NCBI GenBank assembly: GCA_026008535.1
Contig: BRKX01000003.1
Span: 28,510,001 to 28,574,000, forward strand
DNA from: Perilla frutescens
Lineage: Eukaryota; Streptophyta; Magnoliopsida; Lamiales; Lamiaceae
Length of the DNA stretch: 64,000 bases
Reading direction: 5' to 3'
This document shows, piece after piece, positions 43,008 to 58,767 of this stretch (the stretch's first letter is position 1; every line of letters starts with the position of its first letter). The notes below the pieces were generated by a model. That model was given only the letters and a program-made list of their open reading frames with translations. It had not been told where the DNA came from and ran no database searches. The translations under genes were made by a program, and so were the position numbers.

Positions 43008-43650
43008 CTTAAGTGGATAAAAAAAAATAACAAAATAATTTTATAGTAACTTTGGCTGTGTGAAAATTATAATCATCGTTAGCCTATCTTTATCCATTAT
43101 TTTTTACAACCCAACCTTTTAATTACAAAAAAAAAAATCTCTCCCTTCCACATGCACAACCGGAGGGGACAATTTTGTGTTCGTAATATATTCCAATAAT
43201 TAGATTGACGATATGTGTATTTAAAAAATTAAATAATTATCTAGCAAAAAAAATTAAATGCAAATGTCATAAATCCAATTATTGAAATACAAGATGAAAT
43301 ATCAAATTGAAATGGAGGATCTCATCCGATACACAACTTACACTACAACTCAATTCCACAACTTTCATACTTTATTAATACACCAACTCAACCTAAAATA
43401 TATTTTCTTTTCTCATTATTTATTAATTGCATACTATCTATAGTCAAATTTTATTAATTTATATATTTAAAAGGTGTAAGAAATATATAAAAAGTACTTG
43501 ATATTTTAAATTTGCAATTATAACATGAAAAAAAATTGAATTATTTGGATTCATAATTTCCCCAAATGATATGAAATAGTTGAAAAGGGATAAATAAGTG
43601 TAGAAAGAGAGAATTTAATTGTATTTCAAATATTATCAATATCGCAAATA
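43008..43650. other. AT-rich intergenic region
   Basis: No gene, repeat or RNA was recognised here. Confidence 0.5.
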
Positions 43651-44013
43651 CTCATGTACATAAGATGTACATCAGACGGTCAACGTGTTGACCGGGTCAA
43701 CGCGTGTTGACTCGGTCAAAGTGTTGACCAAAAAAATCGTGAAAACGGATGATACTTTTTAGGGATACAACTGATACTTTTTTTAATTTTAAATAATACT
43801 TTTTAATGTATCGATTGATACTGATCTTAACAGTTTTTTTCTTTATTTTTTTTTTCTGGTCAATACTTTTTATTGATACAAATGATACTTTTGGGTCTTT
43901 AAAATTATACTTTTCAGTATTATGAATGATACTAATTTTGATGGATTTTTTGGTCAAAGCATTGATCGGATCAACACGCGTTGACCGTCTGATGTACATC
44001 TTATGTACAGGAG
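43651..44013. mobile_element. MITE with ~37-bp terminal inverted repeats, likely Mutator-like
   Basis: The left end 43651-43687 (CTCATGTACATAAGATGTAC, then ATCAGACGGTCAACG) is the near-perfect reverse complement of 43977-44013. Subterminal GTCAACGCGTTGAC-type words follow on both sides. The 290-bp interior has no coding capacity but holds about six copies of (G)ATACTTTTT. That word is shared with the non-coding parts of the Mutator-like element at 54.9-64 kb, suggesting a deletion derivative of the same family. No clear target duplication was found. Confidence 0.7.
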
Positions 44014-44264
44014 ACTTACCCTATCAATATTGGTTTCTATTTATAGAGAATTGAAAAACATGAAGTTTGGTATTATTTTATTTTTCTTAATGAATAATTA
44101 TCTACAATATTATCCATGTGAATTTTATCTAAAAAAAAAACATTGTCATCAAATAAAAAAACTACCAAGTTGTAGAATATGATTGGATGAATTTTTTTTA
44201 TTTGAGGTTGTTGAAACAACCCGATTATGACCCCTCCCCAATAAGGTCATGGATAAATATAATC
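44014..44264. other. Intergenic spacer
   Basis: No feature was recognised in these 250 bp. Confidence 0.5.
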
Positions 44265-45102
44265 TTAGGCTATCTCCAACAGTTTGTTTCACTTTATAGC
44301 AGCTCCAGCTCTATTATACAACAAAATCTTCACTTCATCTCCAACAGTTTACTCTAAATCATGCACTAAAAAAGAATATTTCATAATATTCATTTTTTAT
44401 ATATTTATTGTAATCTAAAGTTTTCCAAAAAAAAATAATTATTAAAATTCTGAAATTAAATAATAATACAACATAGAAACATTTCATAATAATATTGCAA
44501 AGAACAAAAATTATATACTAATATTGCAAAGAACAAAAATTACAAACTAATATTGCAACATATAAAACAAAACATAATAATATTGCAAAGAAAAAAACAC
44601 AAATTACATACTAAGTTTTTCTAATTCTATGAATTAGAATATTATTCTCATAAATGCTCGATTAATGCATTTTGAAGTGCCACATGAGCATCAGCATCTT
44701 TGATTTGTCTAAAACGAGTAAGAAAATCTTGAAATTAAGTATCTTCGTTGCCAATAAATTCACAATTCAGAGGTGGCACTTCCCTTGCTTCTTCAATTGA
44801 AGCATCAAGATCTTGTTCAACCTCGATTATCATATTATGCGTTATTATGCATGTAGACATAATATTGTGCAAATCATTTTTCTCCAAAAAAAAACGTGCT
44901 GGATTTGCCATAATAGCAAATCGAATTTGAAGAACTCTAAATGCACGCTCCACATCCTTTGTACATGCTTCTTTTTTTTGTTAAAATATGATTTCGTGCG
45001 ACCACTTGGTGCATGGATAGTTTGTACAAGAGTCGGCCATTTTAGGTATATATTATCAACTAGATAATACCACATACTCGATACGATCCTCGTTAGCAAA
45101 TT
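44265..45102 (-). mobile_element. PIF/Harbinger-type transposon remnant
   Basis: The left end reads TTA followed by GGCTATCTCCAACAG, matching the TTA/TAA target duplication and the TIR of plant PIF/Harbinger elements. On the minus strand the C-terminal third of a plant transposon protein is readable: YYLVDNIYLKWPTLVQTI and KSYFNKKKKHVQRM (44845-45099), then in another frame MERAFRVLQIRFAIMANPARF and NIMSTCIITHNMIIEVEQD (44735-44953). A frameshift separates them. The rest of the transposase and the right end are gone; an LTR begins at about 45103. Confidence 0.75.
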
Positions 45103-45907
45103 TGTGACGATGAAGATCCTTCCTAAGAGTATCAGGTTACAACAGAAAGAACGATGAAGAATCTAATCCCCTAGCTTCACACCGACGAAGAACCAAGGAT
45201 ATTGATTCGTAACCCAATGACGATTGAAAATACGAACTTGGATTTTATGGTGGAGATGCCACAAACGGGGATGTGAATTTGTTTGATAAGTCGGTTTGAA
45301 ATTCACAATGTTCTTGTGAAATTCGAATAAATTCTCTAGAGAAATAATATAAACTCACGTTTATTTCTGATTAATTCAAAGGTAATTTCTTCCAAATAAT
45401 TGTTTACAACTCTTATATAGGTTGGACAAAAATAAGTAAAACTCTAAGAAAGTTTTAAACCTAATAGGAAACGAAAACAAGTTCAAAATCTGAAAATAAA
45501 TAAAAAACTGAAAACATAAGTCATTCGTGAGTTCACTCACGGCTCCACGTGGCGCTGATGCGGCTCTCATACCGTGACCACTTTCAAACCTGCAACCATG
45601 CCCGCAAATTTTACTCTAATGAATCCCCTTGTAGTAGCGGGCTTCCAAAAACTCTTCAAGCCCTGATTCACAACCTGACCCGCGATCACATCCACTCACA
45701 GCTGAAGCTCGCATATTTCCTGTTGAAATCATCACCTTCCAATTATGCTCGGGCTCAGCTCCTTCAACCGACCTCCTTGATATTTCTCGATTCCAGACGT
45801 CTTGGTTAAGTCCATTAAGGACTTCCTTAAACTTCTTGGCCATCGATTGAGTCACGGGACCTTCCGGCACTCTCGTGGAATCATATGTCTTGACACGATC
45901 CGCATCA
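45103..45907 (-). repeat. Gypsy-3 3' LTR
   Basis: About 805 bp from TGTGACGATG to GATCCGCATCA. A long polypurine tract follows on its inner side, and a TATATAAG box lies on the minus strand near 45412-45420. The left end is inferred from the TG terminus and the end of Harbinger homology; no partner LTR is visible. Confidence 0.55.
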
Positions 45908-45929
45908 TTCTCCTCCTCCCCCCCCTTAA
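45908..45929 (-). promoter_or_regulatory. Gypsy-3 polypurine tract
   Basis: The minus strand reads AAGGGGGGGGAGGAGGAGAA directly before the LTR start TGATGCGG. Confidence 0.8.
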
Positions 45930-46180
45930 AAAGGATTTGTCCTCAAATCTGGGTCATCACCTACATCAAACGGACTCAAGTCAGCAACATTAAATGAAGT
46001 ACTAACGTTATACTCACCTGGTAAGTTCAATTTGTAAACATTGTCGTTGATGTGCTCCAACACTCGAAATGAACCATCGCTTCTAGGAAGCAACTTGAAC
46101 CGCCTGTGCTGGAGACTGAACTCACACACGAACTCAAGCTCTCCCTCATTTGTCATTTCTCCAACAACTACATTGCCCAA
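45930..46180 (-). pseudogene. Gypsy-3 integrase C-terminal fragment
   Basis: The open minus-strand stretch contains RRFKLLPRSDGSFRVLEHIN, NVYKLNLPGEYNVSTSFNVA and DLSPFDVGDDPDLRTNPF. This is the C-terminal tail of a Ty3/gypsy polyprotein, ending right at the polypurine tract as in intact elements. Upstream pol is missing: at about 46180 the sequence switches to a reverse transcriptase fragment on the opposite strand. Confidence 0.85.
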
Positions 46181-46355
46181 TTATCCGGCATATCGGTGCA
46201 ATCCTGAGGAGACTAAAGAGCTAGAACAACAAATTCATGAGCTGTTAGAGAAAGAACAAGTGAGGGAGAGTTTGAGTACATGTGTGAGTCCAGTTTTACT
46301 CATGCCAAAGAAGGATACATACCTACAGATGTGTGTCGACTATCGATCCATCAAC
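46178..46355 (+). pseudogene. Gypsy reverse transcriptase N-terminal fragment
   Basis: The plus-strand frame contains LPNYPAYRCNPEETKEL, LLEKEQVRES and LMPKKDTYLQMCVDYRSIN, the start of a gypsy reverse transcriptase. It is joined head-to-head to the gypsy-3 integrase tail, so an inversion or two separate insertions occurred. It is interrupted by copia-4 at 46355 and resumes at 54168. Confidence 0.85.
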
Positions 46356-47678
46356 TGATGGAACTGAGGATCTTTTGGATGTGTGTTGATTGAATGAAAT
46401 ATTTTTGATCAAATGATCTGACATCCCATTGCATGCTAAAATCGAATCTAAATCTCATGCGCAACGGAAAATTGAGATTAGCGATTACCTTGCAATCGGA
46501 GAGACGTCGTTGAGAAGATATAGATATAAAATCTACAACTCCACCATTCTTCATGTTATCCACTCCATGATCTTCTGTTGTATGGCCCAACCTCAATCCA
46601 GACGTCGTGTGGGCGACGATCCTCCAGACCTTGTAGAAGCTTGAAGATAAAGAACCCTCACAATAGAATTTTCAATAATTTCTTTCTCTTGGGGAGAGGG
46701 ATTTCGAAATTTACATCTATAGTGGCTAGGGTTTTTCTTCTCCCTTCATAAGGTATATATAGGGCTACAACAGGGATCTAGAAGAAAATTAGGGTTGGGC
46801 CTCCAACGGGCCTTAAGTTCTCATGTCTAGCTCAGACATAACTTAAGCTCATTAATATTAATTCAATCCACTAAAGAATTAATATTGCACTACCACCCTA
46901 ATTCCATATTTATGGATATGACTTCTTCAACTCAATTAATTCCCCATGTTTAAGATATCGAATGTCCATTAATTAAATTGAGTATACTGACAACTCAATT
47001 TAATTAATTTCTTATCCTTGAGTCGTACCACTCAACCTTTATTATCATGTTGGATTAAAAATTAATCCACTTGTAAGATTTAACATGATAATCCTTTTTC
47101 AGCTTCTCAGGGGACATCATCAACTCAGCGCACCGAGACACGATTTCCTTATATAAATAGTAACCCATCGTATATAGAAATGCCACTACCCAATATATCG
47201 GGCTTATTGATTCTTTAATTAGAATCTCACCTATTGATAGGTCAAAGTAATGTATATTAAAATATACATGTCTACTATTATATAAGAATTAAGAATTATG
47301 AGTATTTGAGATTTATATTCTTACGTGCTGTCAGTCCATAAGAATTATCTCTCTGCGATCCAATTCAATACACTACAAAAGTGCACTAGTATAATTCCAT
47401 AGCCAAGATAGACTTATCCCAAATCATACTACAACTGTATCAATGGTTCGTCTAACTCCATCTAGGTTGTGAACACTTCTCATACTTTATAAGGAACCGA
47501 TAATATGATCTTCTGTGTGCATTCCACACACCATATTATCTACAATATTAAGTATATGACGATTTGCATTATTTATTATATAAAATAAATGCAAAATTTG
47601 TGAAAGTTATTCTCATTCATAATTTGAGGGAAATAATTATATACTTAAAAGACAGGTTTTTAGTATACAATCCCAACA
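46356..47678 (-). repeat. Copia-4 3' LTR
   Basis: 1323 bp, TGATGGAACT to ATCCCAACA. A TATATATAG box lies near 46753-46763. Partner of 52844-54167. Confidence 0.93.
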
Positions 47679-47692
47679 ATCTCCCACTTATA
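47679..47692 (-). promoter_or_regulatory. Copia-4 polypurine tract
   Basis: The minus strand reads AAGTGGGAGAT before the LTR start TGTTGGGATTG. Confidence 0.85.
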
Positions 47693-51480
<3,788 letters not shown>

Positions 51481-52829
51481 ATATATAAATGCATCCTCCA
51501 ACATCTTGAATCACATAAATGTAAGCCACGTTAGTGCGGACGTTTACACTTACATTTTTCAAGTAGGTTCTAAACCTTTAATTTCACCATCTAGTCAACT
51601 TAACCTTATGACAAGTGAAATCAATAGTTGGCATCCTTTAAACCGGTCCTACAATTAATAAAACAACTTACTTCATTGGGAAACTTGTTTATTAATTGCA
51701 TCTAAGTGTATACCATAACTCATTAAATTAATACTTAGTGAACTTGTAATACAATACATCCGTTATGGAGGTTGGCTCATTACCAACGTGCATGTTGATT
51801 ACTTCACATTATTAATTTTCATCATTTAGAAGTTTGATCTAGTGAACTTATAATTGACACATCCGTTATGAAGGTTGGCCCATTACCAACGCGCATGTCA
51901 ACTACTTCACATACAAACTAGTTATGAAGACCACCAAGATATCTATAATTTTAAAATTAAATCTCATTCTTCATTTAATTTAATCTAGTGAACTTGTAAT
52001 TCAACATATATGTTATGGAGGAATGCACTAAAACCAACGCGCATGTTGATTACTTCACATATAAACTAATGCTATGAATAAATGAGATAAAATGTTTAAA
52101 TTAAATCTTATTACCCACTTATTCATTTAATTCGAGGTTATTAAAGCATCCACGACATGCTCAAAATAAAATTAAATCATCCACAACATGCTAGACAAAC
52201 AAAAAAACATAATCACGAAAAAGAATACAAAATTCCAACTATCATGACACTAGTTTTTACTGTTTGGCCTCTTCATTCACGTAGATCTTTCAAAGACCTT
52301 CGATTTGAATGGTCGTGGGCCCTGTGATTCATCCCGAGTCAAAAGGTATGGCATCTGCAAGGAAAGCGCCAGAAACAGTTTTTGGCAAAAAACTGCTCTT
52401 AGGAATTTCCCAAAATTCCATCGTTTGAATGATTTCCTTCCTTGTTTAGGACTCTTAGTTGCCATCTGCTTTGTACCTCTTCCATATGGACGAAAATCCT
52501 CCTCCATAACAAGATTACAACATAAACAAATCTACAACTAGATCTAAACTATGGATACAACTCAAAACAATAGACTAGATACAATTCTGATACAAAATTA
52601 AATCTAATCTATCCATGGATTTTCTCATGGAGAAAAAACCTGATCAAACCGATCAAAAACCAATCATGCACCATAAAATTCAAAAAATTAAACATACATG
52701 CACACCATGATAGTTGGAATAATTACCCTACAAAATCAAGTTATGCAATTCTATATCCCCAACCACAAAGCATGTAAATTTTTAAAAAATACGCATGAGA
52801 ATTCGATCACCACACAGAGCCAAAATCCA
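51481..52829 (-). other. Copia-4 leader with repeated motifs
   Basis: The leader region near the PBS has three copies of a block built on ACATCCGTTATGGAGG and ACCAACGCGCATGTTGATTA (starts about 51756, 51859 and 52004) and a CCACGTTAGTGCGG hairpin motif at about 51528. Both motifs occur in the copia-1 leader. Whether a start of gag lies near 52250-52500 could not be decided. Confidence 0.55.
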
Positions 52830-52841
52830 GCTCTGATACCA
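52830..52841 (-). promoter_or_regulatory. Copia-4 primer binding site, initiator tRNA-Met
   Basis: The minus strand reads TGGTATCAGAGC two bases inside the 5' LTR. Confidence 0.95.
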
Positions 52842-52843
52842 AT

Positions 52844-54167
52844 TGATGGAACTGAGGATCTTTTAGATGTGTGTTGATTGAATAAAATATTTTTAATCAA
52901 ACGATCCGACATCCCATTGCATGCTAAAACCGAATCTAAATCTCATGCGCAGTGGAAAATTGAGATTATCGATTACCTTGCAATCGGAGAGACGCCGTTG
53001 AGAAGATATAGATATTAAATCTACAACTCCACCATTATTCATGTTATCCACTCCATGATCTTCTTTTGTATGACCCAACCTCAATCCAGACGTCGTGTGG
53101 GCGACGATCTTCCAGACTTTGTAGAAGCTTGGAGACAAAGAACCCTCACAATAGAATTTTCGATAATTTCTTTCTCTTGGGGAGAGGGATTTCGAAATTT
53201 ACATCTATGGTGGCTAGGGTTTTTCTTCTCCCTTCATAAGGTATATATAGGGCTACAACAGGGATCTAGAAGAAAATTAGGGTTGGGCCTCCAACGGGCC
53301 TTAAGTTCCCATATCTAGCCCAGACATAGCTTAAAGCCCATTAATATTAATTCAATCCAATAAAGAATTAATATTGCACTACCACCCCAATTCCATATTT
53401 ATGGATATGGCATCTTCAACTCAATTAGTTCCCCATGTTTAAGATATCGAATGTCCATTAATTAAATTGAGTATACTGACAACTCAGTTTAATTAATTGC
53501 TTATCACTAAGTCGTACCACTCAACCTTTATTATCATGTTGGATTAAAAATTAATCCACTTGTAAGATTTAACATGATAATCCTTTTTTAGCTTCTCAGG
53601 GGACATCATCAACTCGGCGCACCGAGACACGATTTTCTTATATAAATAGTAACCCATCATATATAGAAATGCCACTACCCAATCTATCGGGCTTATTGAT
53701 TCTTCAATTAGAATCTCACCCATTGACAGGTCAAATTAATGTACATTAAAATATACATGTCTACTATTATATAAGGATTAAGAATTATGAGTATTTGAGA
53801 TTTATATTCTTACGTACTGTCAGTCTATAAGAATTATCTCGCTGCGATCCAGTTCAATACACTACAAAAGTGCACTAGTATGATTCCATAGCCAAGATAA
53901 ACTAATCCCAAATCATACTACAACTATACCAATGGTTCGTCTAACTCCATCTAGGTTGTGAACACTTCTCATACTTTATAAGGAACCGATAATATGATCT
54001 TCTGTGTACATTCCACACACCATATTATCTACAATATTAAGTATATGACGATTTGCATTATTTATTATATAAAATAAATGCAAAATTTGTGAAAGTTATT
54101 CTCATTCATAATTTGAGGGAAATAATTATATACTTAAAAGACATGTTTTTAGTATACAATTCCAACA
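52844..54167 (-). repeat. Copia-4 5' LTR
   Basis: 1324 bp, partner of 46356-47678. It carries the promoter for the minus-strand transcript. Confidence 0.93.
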
Positions 54168-54268
54168 TCAACAACATTACGGTAAAGTATTGAAACCCCC
54201 ATACCCTATCTAGATGACACGCTAAATGAGTTGCATGGTAGCTGTGTGTTTTCTAAGATATAGTTGAG
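54168..54268 (+). pseudogene. Gypsy reverse transcriptase fragment, continuation
   Basis: NITVKY, PYLDDTLNELHGSCVFSKI can be read as the direct continuation of 46178-46355, with stops. Homology ends at about 54268. Confidence 0.75.
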
Positions 54269-54915
54269 TGGAACTTCTCTTCACAACCTTATCCCAGATA
54301 ACGGCCATGTTGATGTGATCAAAACAACACGTTGACAGGAGATCCAGACAAAGTTGCCAACGGAAAATCCGGATAAGAAAAAGTGTGTTCTTTATCAGTG
54401 TCATGAATACTCTCTTGTACATCATACTTGCAGTCTGAAGATTCCTTTCAGCAATGGCTTTGGCGGCTTTCTTCTTCACAACTTTCTTGGTAGCAAACTG
54501 CTTAACATATAAAATAGGAGGATGAGCAACAGTGCTCATAAGATCCATAAGATCGTTTTACAGGAGAGTCCCTCGTAAAAAATTGAATGGGATTGAAGAA
54601 GACTATGATTTTATGTTTTATTGTTTCTTTTTTTTTTCAATTAATAGTAAATAGTTGGGGTCATAATATTTGGGGGTTATAATAAAAAATTTTAAGTGTT
54701 AAGAATTAATATACAAAATAATCTTTTCAAATTTATATTTATATTTTTATATACACTAGGGTTGTATTTAGAAGTTCCCCTCTATATATCGTCAAATAGT
54801 TTTTATTTTTTTTATTTCATTTGACAAGTCATGTACAACGATAATTCTGTTGAATAAAACATCATAAAAAAAAATTCCAAAAATACTCAAACCAAAATCT
54901 GAAGGGGTGGACTTG
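54269..54915. other. Unassigned region left of the Mutator-like element
   Basis: A minus-strand open stretch at 54222-54548 (108 codons, lysine-rich centre KKVVKKKAAKAIAER) has no recognised family and overlaps the gypsy fragment. The remainder is AT-rich. The left end of the Mutator-like element is not located. Confidence 0.4.
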
Positions 54916-55391
54916 CATGCAGCAGGTCTCATATATGGTATTTCAGACGGGCCGGCCCAATACAAATTGGATCCAGCCCAATAGTCTAAAAAAAAAATTA
55001 CAACTCAAGCCCAAAGAAAAAATCATAAGCAAAGCTCAACATCGGCTAGCATCCTTCACGCCTCATCTCTCCCGATCGCAGACACCGTCGTCGCCACCGT
55101 GAATGTTGGCATTATCGCCGCCGTCAAGCTTCATACCAAGTTCAAATATCACGGTCGTTTCCATCGATTAGGGTTTGCGACCACCGCAAAGAGTGAATCG
55201 ACGCCACCATCAAGGAATCTCGAAGCTAAAGTCGATCAAAATTTCACCTGTAAATCTGAATTCGATCTGCATTCATCCAAATTGAGGTAAAATCAACTAT
55301 GATAACATCATTGGATGTAGTTTTATATAATTTGAGTTGAAATTCTGATTTCTTATTTTTATTTTTGAATTTACTGTTAAGATAAAAAAAA
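54916..55391 (+). other. Probable 5' untranslated region of the MULE transposase gene
   Basis: A GC-richer stretch (about 55040-55290) ends in a possible donor (GAG/GTAAAATC at about 55288), followed by an AT-rich stretch up to the ATG at 55392, as in a 5'-UTR exon plus intron. It contains CGTCGTCGCCACCGTG and GCCGCCGTCAAGC words but no recognised product. It may carry captured host sequence. Confidence 0.4.
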
Positions 55392-57792
55392 ATGGATGAA
55401 CAAGCTATTTTGGCAGATAATGAATTAGATATAGTTATTCTTGACAAATCTGGAGATGAGGATCATGAATATACTGACGAAAACGAACAAAATAGTACAT
55501 TGATTGAAGCAGGTCATATATCTAATCTTATGTATTTCAAGAATTTTAAATGTTGTGGTACTTTATTTTATAGTCATTGTTACTTTTTTATTATACAGTG
55601 AATACGTTTGATGTCAGTGGTTCTCTAATTGGTTTCCGAAGAGAGAGTTTTGAAGAGGTGTATCAATTATACTGTCTACATGTTCAGGAAGTTGGATTTA
55701 GTGACAGGAAAAATACTCAAAGGCGCAATAGTACTGGTGCTGTGACAGAGAAATATTATGTTTGTTCAAGTGAGGGGGTTAAAAATATTGCAGAAATTGA
55801 TCCTCTGAGCAATCAAGAAAAAAAGTGGACACGAAGAAGAAATATTACACGCACAAATTGTAAAGCATCATTGAGGGTAAAGAGAGACCAAGATGGATTG
55901 CTTGAAGTCATTGAACATGTTCAAGAACATAACCACGAGCTTTCTAGGAAGGAATGGAGTCACAGACATAGATCTCAAAGATCAATTAAAGATGACAAAG
56001 TTGTTCGTATTGAAGACATGATATCTTCAGGCATGAGAGCAAGTGACTCATATCGATATATGGCAAAAGAAGCAGGGGGAGCATTTGGTTGGTCATACGA
56101 TGAAGGATTACTTAAATTTTGTAAACAGGATGAAGATGGGTACGATTGAAGTGGGGGATGCACAGAGTTTCATTGACATGTTAGCTCAGGATGCCACTGA
56201 AGATGAACACTTTTTTTATAGATTTAAGTTGGATAGTGATGGAAGACTGTCCAATGTTTTCTGGAGAGACTCGATGATGTCTGAAGATTATGACTTGTAT
56301 GGTGATGTGGTTGTCTTTGACACAACCTATAGAACCAACAGATATAACATGATTTGCGCGCCCTTTGTTGGACTCAATAATCATAAGAAGAATGTCATGT
56401 TTGGGTGTGCATTCTTAACGGACGAGAAGATTGATACATTTCAATGGTTGTTTGAGGTTTTCAAGAAATCCATGAAGCAGAAATGTCCGGTGACAATATT
56501 CACCGATCAAGATCTTGCAATTACAAATGCACTATCAAAGGTATACCTGTTACTCTTTCTATGATACTTTTCTTATTAGTACATGATACCTTTTGGGAAA
56601 AGTATTAAATTTTTAGAATGATTCTCAGGTCTTTCCAGATGCAAGACACCGATTGTGCATATGGCATTTGTACCAGAATGCCGTAAGCCGTTTTGGGAGA
56701 CTGAAAGGCAACAAGGCCTTCAATGATGCTTTTCAGAGATGTTTAACTGGATGTGTTGAAAAAGAAGAATTTGAGCGATGTTGGGCATCAATGGTGTCAG
56801 TTCATGGTTTGGAAGGCAATAGTTGGTTTGCACGACTATATGACTTGAGAGAAAAATGGTGCACCGCGTACAATAAGGACTACTTCTCAGCCGGAATTCT
56901 TTCTTCCCAACGGAGTGAGAGTATGAACAGTGCAATCGGATTCAAGGCAAGCAAGGCTACAAATCTGCACGAGTTCTACACAATTTTTAACAGAACAGTC
57001 CAACGATGGAGAAGCCGAGAACAAGCAGATGAATTTGAATGCTCAAGAGTGATACCAACCTCACGTATACCCCTGATAGGAATACTCAAGCATGCTTCTG
57101 AGGTATACACACTATCTGTGTTCACTGATTTTGAGGATGAGCTATTGAAATCTATATCTTCAACTGTCAGTGTGTTGGGTGAACAATTTGAAGTTAGACT
57201 GTATGATGTTCAAAATCATGATGATGGCTCTGCTCATAGGGTGAGTTTTTTCCATGGGCAAAATTTCATAAGTTGCACATGTAGAAGATTTGAAGAGAAT
57301 GGGTTATTGTGTTCTCATAGCTTGAGAATATTGGACATAAATTCAGTGCATCAAATACCCATTCGTTATATTGTCAAAAGATGGACCAAATATGCGAAAA
57401 AGGACTTGTGGGATAAAGTTGCAAATTCAGGTGATCGGATAGAAGAGATGATCACTTCTAACAGTTGGAGGCATAAGATGGCAAGGCAGTACTACAGTGT
57501 ACTTATCAAGGCTCAAGAAAGTGAAGATGCCAGAATGATTATAGAAGAGGGATCTAAGAAGATATTTCAGGCTGTTGAAGAATTGAATATAACGGAAACT
57601 TTGATACAGGACACCGATGTCTCCTCATCATGCATGACAGTCCTTGATCCTTCCAAAACAACAACAAAGGGGAGAAAAAAGAGAATTAAAGGACAACTTG
57701 AGAAGGGTAGAAAGAAGAAGACAATTGACACAGCAAAATCACTTCAGTTGGATGAGTTTGGATCCAAAACTCCAAACCCTCGATTGTTTTAG
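55392..57792 (+). pseudogene. FAR1/jittery-type MULE transposase, one frameshift
   Basis: Three exons, 55392-55512, 55599-56540 and 56629-57792, are joined by two short introns with good GT-AG borders. The protein is acidic at its N-terminus and has a FAR1 DNA-binding domain (GFRRESFEEVYQLY, YYVCSSEG, RTNCKASLRVK, HNHEL). The MULE transposase core follows, with VVVFDTTYRTNRYNM (first Asp), FTDQD (second Asp) and RLCIWHLYQNA. A SWIM zinc finger comes next, FISCTCRRFEENGLLCSHSL, then a lysine-rich tail (GRKKRIKGQLEKGRKKK), probably nuclear. Near 56085-56090 the frame shifts by one base: exon 2 runs in one frame to GGAF and must continue in the next at VGHTMKDYLNF, leaving a stop at 56147. Otherwise it looks intact, so the break is recent. 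Confidence 0.85.
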
Positions 57793-58767
57793 ATTAATCT
57801 TAGGTTGATACCTGTCTTTATCATAATTCGTACTTTTTTTCTTCCCACATGGTACTTTTTTTTGCATCAGACTCATGTTTTGTTTTACTTTGACATTCTT
57901 GGAACGATGATTGTTTTAGATTAATGTGAACTTGATACCTGTCTTTATCGAACTTGATACTTTTTTTCTTACCACATGGTACTTTTTCTTGTATCAACTC
58001 ATGTTTTGCTTTATTTAGATTTTTTATCGTAGTTGATACTTTTTTTCTTACCACATAGTACTTTTTATTGTATCATATTCATTTTTTTGCTTTAATTAGA
58101 TTTTTTACTGTTGGGATTTTTTTTCCCACATACAAGGATTTGTTGATCATTAATTTATGAAAGTTTCGTTTAATTCTTTAAAAAAACACATACAACATAA
58201 AAAGACTACAAAAAACATAACATGGTACTCTTTCATTTATCGCGTGGTACGTTTATGCTCTGTACGTTATACTATTATTATATATAAACAAGAATCAGGT
58301 TTCTTTAAAATCAGGTTATGAATGATCATTAAATAACTAATTTACAAATAAAGTTAAAGCAAAAATATTTCTGAAACACGCGATAATTTTTTGTTGAGCA
58401 TATAGTGTGGACAAAGTTACATGTTCATTGGTACCTCATTTCACATTAGGTGATACTTTTTATATGCTTAACATAATATGAGAAAAAAAAATACAATAAA
58501 TTGTGGCATAAAGAAAGCTCATTTTCTAATGATCAAAAAACATACACAAACTATATAATAACATAATTCTTAAAAACATTCCAGACATCCAATCTATTTA
58601 TCATATCTAAAACCCTGACCAATATATCCAAGCAATTGTATTCTCAAGCAGTTACATAAACTAGAGTATTTTGATATCAAACACAGATCAAACTTAACGA
58701 TAACATCAAAGTATCTGTCATCCCACAACATCCCACCAAAAAAAACATCATTCAATCACAAATGTAA
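57793..58767. repeat. MULE intergenic tract with repeated TACTTTTT words
   Basis: Between the two convergent genes, imperfect units built on GATACTTTTTTTCTTACCAC, then ATGGTACTTTTT, TTGTATCA and TCATGTTTTGCTTTA recur; their CCACAT words are at about 57845, 57972 and 58051. Further RTACTTTTT words continue to about 58455. The tract is non-coding and may contain both 3' ends. Confidence 0.7.

Noticed and set aside
43697..43999. 100-codon lysine-rich open frame on the minus strand
   Set aside because: It lies wholly inside the MITE interior and is explained by its AT-rich repeated words.
54222..54548. 108-codon minus-strand open frame
   Set aside because: It has no recognisable domain and overlaps the gypsy reverse transcriptase remnant on the other strand; kept only as an unassigned stretch.
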